64,000 nt of DNA from assembly GCA_020633465.1 (NCBI GenBank), contig JACKDN010000007.1:124001-188000 (forward strand), in the 5' to 3' direction. The DNA is from Myxococcales bacterium. Lineage in GTDB: Bacteria > Myxococcota_A > Bradymonadia > UBA7976 > UBA1532. The translations under genes were made by a program, and so were the position numbers. Under the pieces are notes generated by a model. That model was not told the origin of the DNA. It ran no database searches and saw only the letters and a program-made list of their open reading frames with translations. Shown here piece by piece: positions 7,726-15,621 of this stretch (its first letter is position 1; every line of letters starts with the position of its first letter).

Positions 7726-9101
7726 TTCGGCGACTGGGCCACGCGCTGTCCGGCTTCTCGGCCCGCTGGGTGCCGGACCCCTTCGCGATCGCCCTGGCCC
7801 TGACCCTGATCACCTTCGCCCTCGCCTGGGGCCTGACCGACCACGGCCCGGCCGCGCTGCTCGGCCAGTGGGGCGGGCGGCTGGTCGGCGGCGAGCTGAC
7901 CGGCGCCGAGCTGGGCTTCTGGCGGCTGCTCGCCTTCGGCATGCAGATGTGCCTCATCCTGGTCACCGGCTTCGCGCTGGCCAGCACGCGCGCCGCCCGC
8001 GCGGCCATCCGCTGGCTGGCCGACCGCCCGCAGACGCCGGGGCAGGCCATCACCCTCACCGCCCTGGTCGCGATGGCCGCGGCCTACGTCAACTGGGGGC
8101 TGGGGCTCATCGTCGGCGCCCTGTTGGCGCGCGACGTCGCCCGCTCGGCCCGGCGCCGGGGCGTCCACGTGCACTACCCGCTGCTCGGCGCGGCGGGCTA
8201 CACCGGCCTGATGGTGTGGCACGGCGGCCTGTCCGGCACGGCGCCCTTCAAGGTCACGCAGGCGAAGGACATCGCCGAGCTGCTGCCCGGCGTGGGCGTC
8301 GGCGCCATCCCGCTCGACCAGACGGTCCTCGGCCCGCTCAACCTGTGCATCGTCGCGCTGACGCTGGTGCTGGTGCCGCTGGTGCTGACGCGTTTGCACC
8401 CCCGCGCCGAGGACGTGCGCCCCATCGCCGACGGCGAGGGCGGCGACGACGAGGCGCCGCCGCCGAGCGACGGCGAGGGCCCGGCCGCGGCGCTCGAGGG
8501 CTCGCGCCTGCTGGCTTGGGTGCTGGGCGGCGCGGCGCTGATCTACTTGTGGATGTACCTGTCGCGCCTGGGCTTCGACCGCGCCGACGTCAACGCCATC
8601 AACCTGCTGTTCCTCGCGCTGGGGCTCATCCTGCACGGCAGCCCGCGGGCCTACGCCCACGCCATCGGCCAGGCGGCCTCGGGCTGCGCCGGCATCATCC
8701 TGCAGTTCCCTTTCTACGCCGGCATCATGGGGCTGATGCAGCTCTCGGGGCTGATCACCCTGTTCGCCGAGGGCTTCGCCTCCATCGCGAACCCCACCAC
8801 ATTCGGCCCGCTGACCTTCCTCTCCGCCGGGCTGGTGAACCTGTTCGTGCCCTCGGGCGGCGGCCAGTGGGGCGTGCAGGGCGCGGTGGTGATGCAGACG
8901 GCCAGCGACCTGGGGGTGGATCTGGGCAAGGCGGTCATGGCCTTCGCGTACGGCGACGGCTGGACCAACATGCTGCAGCCCTTCTGGGCCCTGCCCCTGC
9001 TGGCGATCACCGGCCTGAAGGCGCGCGAGCTCGTCGGCTACACCGCCGCGCTGATGCTGCTGACCGGCCCGATCTACCTGGTGTGCCTCGCGGCCTTCTG
9101 A
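7722..9101 (+). CDS. atoE: AtoE-like short-chain fatty acid transporter
   Basis: A 459-residue polytopic inner-membrane protein matching the short-chain fatty acid transporter family in length and in its opening (ARWVPDPFAIALALT). Conserved stretches include GYTGLMVWHGGLSGTAPF, AYVNWGLGLIVGALLARDV and NLFVPSGGGQWGVQGAV. It is predicted to import acetoacetate or other short-chain acids. The GTG start overlaps the prenyltransferase stop (GTGA), so the two genes are coupled although their functions look unrelated. A low-complexity acidic cytoplasmic loop lies at about residues 230-260. Confidence 0.85.
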   Translation: MIRRLGHALSGFSARWVPDPFAIALALTLITFALAWGLTDHGPAALLGQWGGRLVGGELTGAELGFWRLLAFGMQMCLILVTGFALASTRAARAAIRWLADRPQTPGQAITLTALVAMAAAYVNWGLGLIVGALLARDVARSARRRGVHVHYPLLGAAGYTGLMVWHGGLSGTAPFKVTQAKDIAELLPGVGVGAIPLDQTVLGPLNLCIVALTLVLVPLVLTRLHPRAEDVRPIADGEGGDDEAPPPSDGEGPAAALEGSRLLAWVLGGAALIYLWMYLSRLGFDRADVNAINLLFLALGLILHGSPRAYAHAIGQAASGCAGIILQFPFYAGIMGLMQLSGLITLFAEGFASIANPTTFGPLTFLSAGLVNLFVPSGGGQWGVQGAVVMQTASDLGVDLGKAVMAFAYGDGWTNMLQPFWALPLLAITGLKARELVGYTAALMLLTGPIYLVCLAAF

Positions 9102-9105
9102 AGGC

Positions 9106-10187
9106 TCACGGGATCGGCACCCAGCGCACCGTGAAGCGCACCAGCGCGTCCTCGGCGCGGCAGCCCTCGCCGGCGAAGCGCACCTCGAGATCCTCGTCGG
9201 CTTCGAGCCGGAAGGGCGGCGCCTCGCCGAAGAACAGCCCGCGCTGGAAGCGACGGTCGACGCGGGCGCAGCCGTCCGGCGCGTCGGCGATGGCGCGCGC
9301 GTACTCGAACTGGTAGCGGCCCGACTCGGGCGCGGTGAAGTCGAGCTCGTCGACGACGAACAGCGACGCCCCCTCGGGATCGAACACCTCCAACCGGTAG
9401 CGCAGGCCGGCGCGGTGCTCGAGGGTCGCGATCGTGTTGGTCACCTGGCCTTCGGGGAAGTCGCGCGCGCCCGACAGGACGACCGTGTGGGTGACCGCGT
9501 AGGTCCCCGCCAGCCGCGCGAGCGCCGGCAGGTCGCCGTCCGGCGCGGCGCCGTCGGCGGGCGCTCCGTCGGGCGCGGCGCCGTCGCCGCGGCCGCCATC
9601 CGCGGCGCCGCCGTCGGGCGCGGCCCGCCGTCGAGCGCCCCGTCCGTGGCCCCGTCCATGGCGCCGTCCACGAACCCGTCCCCGACGAACCCGTCCCCGA
9701 CGGCGCCATCACCGAGCGCCCCATCCGACGCCGCCCCGTCGCCGACGAACCCGTCCCCGACGAACCCGTCCCCCGCGTCGCCGGCCGCGTCCGACACCGG
9801 CGCGGCGTCCCGGCGCGCCGCCGCGTCGCGCCGCGGCGCGGCGTCCACGAGCACGCCACCGTCGGCCCCCGCGTCGTCCAACCCGCCGTCGACGCACCCG
9901 CCGTCGGGACACCGCGGCCGCGCGTTGGGATCGGGCGCCAGGCACGCGCCCCCGCTGCACACCCGCTCGACCGGACAGTCGGTGTCGTCGTCGCACGCCC
10001 GCTCGCAGTACCCCGACCGACAGATCTCGTCCGCCGCGCACTCCGAGTTCAGCAGGCAGGCGTCCTCGTCGCAGGCGACCAGGCTCGAGGCCAACAGAAT
10101 CAACGCCCAGCGCCATCGCGCGCCGCGACCTTGCCGGCCCCGGGCACCGGCGCTAAGGTCGAGACATCGTGCCTGAATCGTCGTCAC
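9106..10187 (-). CDS. Cys-rich, Asp/Gly-repeat lipoprotein, frameshifted near 9625
   Basis: One gene read in two frames. The GTG at 10187 has GGGGAGGAG upstream and begins a lipoprotein signal ending LLASSLVAC. Next come a disulfide-type segment (CLLNSECAADEICRSGYC) and a long spacer of Asp-Gly-Ala repeats. In the first frame the repeats degenerate near 9625 into Arg/Thr/Pro-rich sequence that stops at 9441. The next frame continues the repeats (PDGGAADGG) and runs into a compact domain ending at 9106 (GTYAVTHTVVLSGARDFPEG...RFTVRWVPIP). One extra G in the GGG run (complement of 9624-9626) would restore a single frame of about 360 residues. Function is unknown; a surface lipoprotein with a stalk is likely. 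Confidence 0.72.
9660..9777. repeat. 15-base minisatellite encoding Asp-Gly-Phe-Val-Gly repeats
   Basis: Two blocks of a 15-base unit, GACGAACCCGTCCCC on the plus strand, are separated by related GACGGCGCC-type units. On the minus strand they encode tandem DGFVG pentapeptides in the stalk of the lipoprotein. Such arrays commonly vary in copy number by slippage. Confidence 0.7.
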
Positions 10188-10246
10188 CGACGCTCCTCCC
10201 CTCGCGCGCGCCCCTGGGGCGCTCCGCCGCCTGGCCCCGGGCCGCG

Positions 10247-10789
10247 ATGTCGTCCATTCGACCGCCCCGGGCCATCCTAGCAGCCTTCGTGATGACCGCC
10301 CTCGTCGGGCTAGCAGCATTCGTGCCCGCGACGGCCTCGGCCCAGACCCTCGACCTCAGCGTCGACACGGCCCTGGGGTCGGGCGTGATGGCGGGTCGCG
10401 GCGACGGCGAGACGGTCGCCCGGCGCACGCCCTTGTACCTCGACGTGCAGACCTGGGGCGTCATCGACGGCGACGTCGACACCGAGTACGGCCTCGGCCT
10501 GACCATGCAGCTCGAGGGTACGCCCGCCCTCGCCGTCACCCCGCAGGTGCGGCTGCTGCGCCCCGTCGGCCCCGTCTCGCTCTTCACCGGCCTGGGCGTG
10601 CCGCTCTTCGTCACGCCCTTCACCCGCCTGGGCGCCGAGGTGCTCGGCGGGGTGATCTACGACCTGGGCGACGCCTTCGCGCTCTTGGCCGAGGGCCAGA
10701 TCGACGTCTACTTCGCGGGGAGCGACCTGCCGGACGACGGCACGGTCATTCAGTTCAACCTCGGCCTCGGGGGGAGGGTCCGCTTCTGA
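10247..10789 (+). CDS. Secreted outer-membrane barrel-like protein, unknown function
   Basis: A 180-residue product with a Sec signal (MSSIRPPRAILAAFVMTALVGLAAFVPATASAQ, cleaved after ASA) and a beta-strand-rich body ending in Phe (GLGGRVRF), as for BAM substrates. The ATG at 10247 is preferred over upstream in-frame starts because the signal peptide begins there; its ribosome binding site is weak. It is divergent from the frameshifted lipoprotein gene, with 59 bases between the two starts, so the promoters must overlap. No named family was recognised. Confidence 0.65.
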   Translation: MSSIRPPRAILAAFVMTALVGLAAFVPATASAQTLDLSVDTALGSGVMAGRGDGETVARRTPLYLDVQTWGVIDGDVDTEYGLGLTMQLEGTPALAVTPQVRLLRPVGPVSLFTGLGVPLFVTPFTRLGAEVLGGVIYDLGDAFALLAEGQIDVYFAGSDLPDDGTVIQFNLGLGGRVRF

Positions 10790-10943
10790 GGCCGAACGCC
10801 CGGCGCCGGGCCGTCGCGCGCGCACTGCCGCACGCGGCGCCCCGACCGCCCACCGGATCCGGCAGCGACAGGACGCCCGAGCGCGCCTCGGGTGAAGACC
10901 AGCGACGCGTGGGCCACCGCGGGTGGTTCACCGGGAGGAATGG

Positions 10944-11267
10944 ATGAACATCGAGCTCGTCGGCAAGGATCTGCCCGTCTCCGAGATGCTGAAGGACCGC
11001 ATCGAGCAGAAGCTCGGCAAGATCGAGTCCCGTCTCGGCCAGAAGCTCTTCGTCCGCGTGAAGATGCAGCCCGCCCCGAAGGATCGCTTCAACTGCGCGA
11101 TCCACTTCACCGGCGGCGGCCACGACTTCAACGCCAACGCCACCGGCGACGACCTCGTGAAGGCGGCCGACGAGGCGGTGTCGAAGATCGAGCGGCAGGT
11201 GAAGAAGGCGAACCGCCGCGACCACCGCAGCCCCGAGCCCGCCGAGATCGAGCCCACCGTCGTCTGA
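10944..11267 (+). CDS. hpf: Ribosome hibernation-promoting factor (short HPF/RaiA family)
   Basis: A 107-residue protein of the YfiA/HPF fold (MNIELVGKDLPVSEMLKDRIEQKLGKIESR, then the second beta-alpha unit). It binds the 30S decoding centre and inactivates ribosomes in stationary phase. It lacks the C-terminal dimerisation domain of long HPF and ends in a short acidic tail. GGGAGGAA four bases before the ATG at 10944 fixes the start. rpoN and PTS genes, frequent hpf neighbours, are absent; ridA follows after 19 bases. Confidence 0.9.
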   Translation: MNIELVGKDLPVSEMLKDRIEQKLGKIESRLGQKLFVRVKMQPAPKDRFNCAIHFTGGGHDFNANATGDDLVKAADEAVSKIERQVKKANRRDHRSPEPAEIEPTVV

Positions 11268-11286
11268 CCCCGTCCCCGGAGCCCCC

Positions 11287-11673
11287 ATGTCACGACAGGC
11301 CATCCACAGCGACGGCGCGCCCGCCGCCATCGGCCCCTACAGCCAGGCGGTGCGCGCCGGCGACACGGTCTGGCTCAGCGGCCAGATCGCGCTCGACCCG
11401 ACCACCGGCGCCCTCGTCGAGGGCGACGCGGCCGCCCAGGCCGAGCGCTGCCTGCAGAACCTCGGCGCGGTGCTCGAGGCCGCCGGGTGCGGCTTCGAGC
11501 ACCTGGTGCGCTGCACCATCTTCCTCGCCGACATGGACGACTTCGCGGCGGTGAACGCCGTCTACGCGCGCTTCATGCCCTCGCCGCCGCCGGCCCGCGC
11601 CTGCGTCGAGGTGCGGCGGCTGCCACGCGACGTGAAGGTGGAGATCGACGGGGTGGCCTACGCGCCGCGCTGA
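11287..11673 (+). CDS. ridA: RidA family 2-iminobutanoate/2-iminopropanoate deaminase
   Basis: A 128-residue RidA-type enamine/imine deaminase that hydrolyses reactive 2-aminoacrylate released by PLP enzymes. Family signatures are AIGPYSQAVRAGDTVWLSGQI near the N-terminus, the FLADMDDFAAVNAVYARF helix and PPARACVEVRRLPRDVKVEID. The last contains the conserved Arg that binds the substrate carboxylate. Length and motifs are standard. It lies 19 bases after hpf and is probably cotranscribed with it. Confidence 0.92.
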   Translation: MSRQAIHSDGAPAAIGPYSQAVRAGDTVWLSGQIALDPTTGALVEGDAAAQAERCLQNLGAVLEAAGCGFEHLVRCTIFLADMDDFAAVNAVYARFMPSPPPARACVEVRRLPRDVKVEIDGVAYAPR

Positions 11674-11695
11674 GCGCGGGCCCCAGCGAAAGAGC

Positions 11696-11724
11696 TTGCG
11701 TCGGCCGGGCGCCCGCCTTATAAA
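11696..11724 (+). promoter_or_regulatory. Sigma-70 promoter of tRNA-Arg
   Basis: TTGCGT (11696-11701), a 17-base spacer and TATAAA (11719-11724) give a near-consensus promoter. The expected start point is about ten bases before the tRNA. Confidence 0.75.
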
Positions 11725-11741
11725 CGCGGCCCGGTCGATGA

Positions 11742-11815
11742 GCACCCGTAGCTCAGCTGGATAGAGCGCCGGCCTCCGGAGCCGTAGGTCGCAGGTTCGA
11801 ATCCTGCCGGGTGCG
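11742..11815 (+). tRNA. tRNA-Arg (anticodon CCG)
   Basis: A complete cloverleaf: acceptor stem GCACCCG/CGGGTGC, a D arm with GCTCAGCTGGATAGAGC, anticodon loop CTCCGGA (anticodon CCG) and a T arm with GGTTCGAATCC. CCA is not encoded. It reads CGG codons. Confidence 0.95.
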
Positions 11816-11820
11816 CACGA

Positions 11821-11857
11821 AAGCCCCGTGGTTCTCGCCACGGGGCTTTTTCTTTTT
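11821..11857 (+). terminator. Rho-independent terminator of tRNA-Arg
   Basis: An 11-base perfect stem (AAGCCCCGTGG, 11821-11831, with 11838-11848) and a 6-base loop are followed by TTTTTCTTTTT. Confidence 0.9.
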
Positions 11858-11869
11858 CGGACCGCGGCG

Positions 11870-12989
11870 TCAGACGATGTGACGGCGCGCGGCCACCACC
11901 AGCACGGTGGCCTGCCCGGGATCGACCGCGGCCCCCACCGCGTCGCGGGCGTCGACCCCCTCGAGCACCAGCCCCGCGCGGCCGCAGATCTCGATCAGCG
12001 CGTCGAGCGACAGCCGCAGGCCCGCGTCGGCGGGCGCGTCGGGGCCGGGCCCCCAGGCGAGCAGGTGCAGGAAGCCCCCGTGGGTCAGCGCCCGCGCGGC
12101 CGTCGTCAGGGCGCCGACGGGATCGTAGGTGTCCTGCAGCCAGGCGGCGGCGATCACGTGATCGAAGCGCGCGGTGCCTAGCGGCAGGCGGTCGGAGCGC
12201 GCCACCAGATCGACCCCCGGCGCCGGGGCGGGCGCGACGGCCGTCAGGCGGGCGTGGTCGAGCAGGCAGCGCAGCGCCGCGGGGTGGCGACCCAGCACCA
12301 GCACCCGCTCGTCGGCCAGGACGTCCCGCGCGGCCACCCAGGCCCAGCTGAAGGCGGCGTGCCCCGCGGGCGCCGGCCACGCGGCCCGGAAGGCGTCGCG
12401 CGCCAGGGGCGGCCTGACGGGCGTGCGCGCGGGCCGCGGCGTCGTCGGCAGCTCGCGCAGGGCGGCGGCCGGGGCCCAACCCGGTGGCGCGCAGCAGCGC
12501 GCGCACCGGCTCGACGTCGTCGCGGCGGCCGGCGGCCCCGAGGGTCTGCAGCAACGAGCGCAGCGCCCAGGTGAGCGCGGCGCCGGTCGCCCCGTCGATG
12601 CCCAGCGCCTCGCCCCGGCGGGCGGCCAGCACGACGCGCGCGGCCGCGTGGCCCGGCGTCGCACAGGGCGGCTGGGTGAGGGCGTCGACGACGTCGTCGA
12701 GGTCGAGGGCCAGGGCCGCCGCGGCCAGCACGGCCTCGAGCTGGGGATCGAGCGAGCCCGCCTCCCAGGCCGGCACGGTCGCCTCGAGGGCGGCCAGCGC
12801 GTCGCCCTGCGCCAACGCGCGCTCGGCCCGGCGCAGGGTGAGCGCGTCGTCGTCCACGCGACGGAGGGCGGCGTCGAGCAGCGCGTCCGCCGCGGCGCCC
12901 TCGCCGACGGCGATCAACGCGTCGGCTGCCGCCTCGGCGGCGGCGGCCAGGGGTTCGATGCGCTCGCTGGGGGACGAACCGATGGTCAT
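11870..12989 (-). CDS. Helical-repeat plus SAM-methyltransferase-like protein, frameshifted near 12472
   Basis: One gene split between two frames. The ATG at 12989 (MTIGSSPSERIEPL, with GAGGAG upstream) begins an Ala/Leu-rich helical region resembling TPR units. That frame stays protein-like until about 12475 (RALLRATGLGPG). The adjacent frame then takes over (AALRELPTTPRPART) and encodes a class I methyltransferase-like domain. Its features are LADERVLVLGRHPAALRCLL, a motif with Asp in APGVDLVARSDRLPLGTARFDHVIAA, and GGFLHLLAWGP, ending at 11870. Removing one base from a CCCC run (complement of 12471-12474) joins them into about 372 residues. The glycine-rich SAM loop is atypical, so activity is uncertain. 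Confidence 0.65.
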
Positions 12990-13212
12990 GCGGGCTCCTC
13001 GTCGGGCCACGGGCTGGCGTCCGGGAGAGCAAGCGCCGGACCACCACGCTCCCGCGCGGCGGCGCGTCCTTGGACGGCCACCGCGCGTCAATGCCCTGAC
13101 GACCGAGCGTCAACGCGCGGACCGCGCCCGCGCCGAGGACTGGTGATCCGGCCGGCGGTCCGGGGTAAGGTGCGCGACGGAGTGAGGGACGGGCCGACCC
13201 ACGGGGGGCTGG

Positions 13213-15591
13213 ATGACTGCGCGCCGATCGCTGCTGCTGCTGGGCCTGTGGGCGCTGGCCGGCTGCTCACCGCTTCGCGACAACGAGGCCCGCCCCGCAC
13301 AGGACGGCGAGGCCTGCGACGAGGACATCGACTGCGGCGCCGGCCTGGTGTGCGCCGCCGACGGCACCTGCACCTTCGCCGGCGAGCCCGGCACCGCGGG
13401 CATCGACCAGCCCTGCACCGGCGACGACGACTGCCGCACGGGCCTGCTGTGCAACGGCGTCGGGCTGTGCGGGCGCCAGCGCAAGGGCGACATCGGCGAC
13501 CGCTGCTTCGCCGACTCGAGCTGCCGCGACGGGCTGGCCTGCGATCACGACGGGGCGTGCGCCAACCCCGGCACGAGCGGCACGGCCGGCGCCGGCGCCG
13601 ACTGCGCCGACGACGCCGACTGCGGGTTCGGGTTGGTGTGCGATCCCGAGAGCCGCTGCGCCCCGCTGCCCCGGTGGTCGGGCGTCGCCTGCCCGCCGGC
13701 CGCCGATGGCGCCCCGCGCGTCCTCTTCGACGTGCCCCGCGGCACGCCCAACGAGGCGTTCTTCGAGCTGCCCTTCCCCAACGACGCCGCCCTGCGCGGT
13801 GACCTGCCCGACCTGAGCGGCTTCCCGGGGCTCGACCAGCAGCCCGTGCCCGGCGGCCTCCTGGGCCTGTACGCCAGCGCCGTCGAGGCCGAGGTCGAGG
13901 GCTTCAGCCCCAACGCGGCGGTGCTGCTGCGCTTCAGCGGGGCCCTGGACTTCGCGACGCTGCAGTTCGGCGGAGACGCGCCCACCTTCCTCTTCGTCGA
14001 CGTGACCCCGGGCGACGACGCGCGCGGCCGGCAGCCCCGATCGCGCTTCTTCGCGACCACCGACCGCGGCCGCTACATCTGCAACCACTGGCTGGGCATC
14101 CGCCCGTCGGAGGGCTCGCCCCTCGAGCCGGGCCACAGCTACGCGGTGCTGTTTCGCCGCGGGCTGACCGACAGCAACGGCGTGGCGCTCGAGCCCGCCG
14201 ACGACTTCGCCGCGCTGCTGGGCGAGACGCCGCCCACCCACCCGGCCCTGGCCAACGCCTGGGAGCGGTACGGCGCCCTGCGATCGTGGCTGAGCGAAGA
14301 GGGCATCCCGGCCGAGGATGTGATCGGCGGCGCGCTGTTCACGGTCGGCGATCCGATGGCGCGGCTGGCGGGCGTGCGCGACGCCGTGCAGGCGGCGCCG
14401 GCCCCGGCCCTGCGCGACGTGACGCTGTGCGACGGCGGCACCGACTCGCCCTGCGAGGGCGGCGGCGAGCGCACCTGCGGCGACGTCAACCCGCTGTTCG
14501 CCGAGTACCACGCGGTGGCCGAGCTGCCGAGCTTCCTGCGCGGCGTGCCGCCCTACGAGACCTGGGGCGGCGACGCGATCATCCGAGGCGGCCGGCCGCG
14601 CGTGCAGCGGCGCGAGGACGTCTGCGTCTCGATGGCCATCCCGCGCACCGAGCGGCCGGCGGGCGGCTGGCCGGTGGTGCTGTTCGCCCACGACGTGGGG
14701 GGCCACTTCCGTACCCCGATCACGCGCGGGCTGGTCAACCGGCTCACGATGATGGGCTGGGCGGTGGTCAGCTTCGACGGCGTCCTGCACGGCACGCGCT
14801 TCTCGCCCGAGCGCCTGCCCGAGCCGGGCGAGACGGCCGCGCGCCTGTACGACCTCGAGCGCCCCGGGCTGCTGCGCGATCAAGCGCTGCAGGGCGTCGC
14901 CGACCTGCACGCGATGGTGCGCCTGCTGGGCGAGGCCGACGCGCCCGGCGGCGGCCGCTTCAGCGCCACCGATCGCGTGCTGTTCGGCCACGGGCGCGGC
15001 GCCGAGCTCGGCGTGCCCTTCCTCGCCTACGAGCCGGACGTGCGCGGCGCGGTGCTGGCCAACGGCGGCGGCGGCATCGTCGACTGGCTGCGCATGACCC
15101 GGTCGCCGGTCAACCTCGGCGCACGCATCGGGATCGCGCTGGCGGACGACGGGCTGAACGGCATGCACGCCGGCCTGCACCTGCTGCAGACCTGGTTGGA
15201 TCCCCGCGATCCGATGAACTACGGCCGCTTCGTGCGCAGCCCGCCCGAGGGCGTGCCCGCCAAGCACGTGCTGATGGTGTACGGCCTGGACGACAGCGTG
15301 ACGCCCACGAACCCGATGGCCCACCTGGCGATCGCCACGCGGGTGGAGCGCGTGGGGCCGGAGATCGAGCCGCTCGAGGCGGTGTCCGAGGTCGAGACGG
15401 CGCCCGCGCGGGGCAACGTGCGCACGCGCGACGGGCTGCGCACGCAGGTGGTGAAGATGTACGCGCCGGAGGCCGGCGCCGACGGGCACGACGTCGTGTT
15501 CGAGCAGCGGGACACCATCAGCGATCTGAACCGCTTCTTCCGCACGCTGCGCGAGGATCCCGAGGGCATCCCCACCGTCGGCGCGAACTGA
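13213..15591 (+). CDS. Large Cys-rich lipoprotein with alpha/beta-hydrolase domain lacking the nucleophile
   Basis: A 792-residue predicted surface lipoprotein. The signal ends in the lipobox LAGC (Cys at residue 18). Residues about 30-155 hold four disulfide-rich repeats of the form C..D.DC..GLVC....C. After a linker, residues about 470-780 look like an alpha/beta hydrolase: WPVVLFAHDVGG resembles the oxyanion-hole strand, LFGHGRGAELG sits where the GxSxG elbow is expected, and VYGLDDSVTPTNP fits the Asp loop. The elbow reads GHGRG, so the usual Ser is Gly. It may be a non-catalytic binding relative, or the nucleophile may lie elsewhere. It is divergent from the methyltransferase-like gene. 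Confidence 0.75.
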   Translation: MTARRSLLLLGLWALAGCSPLRDNEARPAQDGEACDEDIDCGAGLVCAADGTCTFAGEPGTAGIDQPCTGDDDCRTGLLCNGVGLCGRQRKGDIGDRCFADSSCRDGLACDHDGACANPGTSGTAGAGADCADDADCGFGLVCDPESRCAPLPRWSGVACPPAADGAPRVLFDVPRGTPNEAFFELPFPNDAALRGDLPDLSGFPGLDQQPVPGGLLGLYASAVEAEVEGFSPNAAVLLRFSGALDFATLQFGGDAPTFLFVDVTPGDDARGRQPRSRFFATTDRGRYICNHWLGIRPSEGSPLEPGHSYAVLFRRGLTDSNGVALEPADDFAALLGETPPTHPALANAWERYGALRSWLSEEGIPAEDVIGGALFTVGDPMARLAGVRDAVQAAPAPALRDVTLCDGGTDSPCEGGGERTCGDVNPLFAEYHAVAELPSFLRGVPPYETWGGDAIIRGGRPRVQRREDVCVSMAIPRTERPAGGWPVVLFAHDVGGHFRTPITRGLVNRLTMMGWAVVSFDGVLHGTRFSPERLPEPGETAARLYDLERPGLLRDQALQGVADLHAMVRLLGEADAPGGGRFSATDRVLFGHGRGAELGVPFLAYEPDVRGAVLANGGGGIVDWLRMTRSPVNLGARIGIALADDGLNGMHAGLHLLQTWLDPRDPMNYGRFVRSPPEGVPAKHVLMVYGLDDSVTPTNPMAHLAIATRVERVGPEIEPLEAVSEVETAPARGNVRTRDGLRTQVVKMYAPEAGADGHDVVFEQRDTISDLNRFFRTLREDPEGIPTVGAN

Positions 15592-15621
15592 CGCCCCGTC
15601 CGGTCCGCGCCGGCCGGCTCC

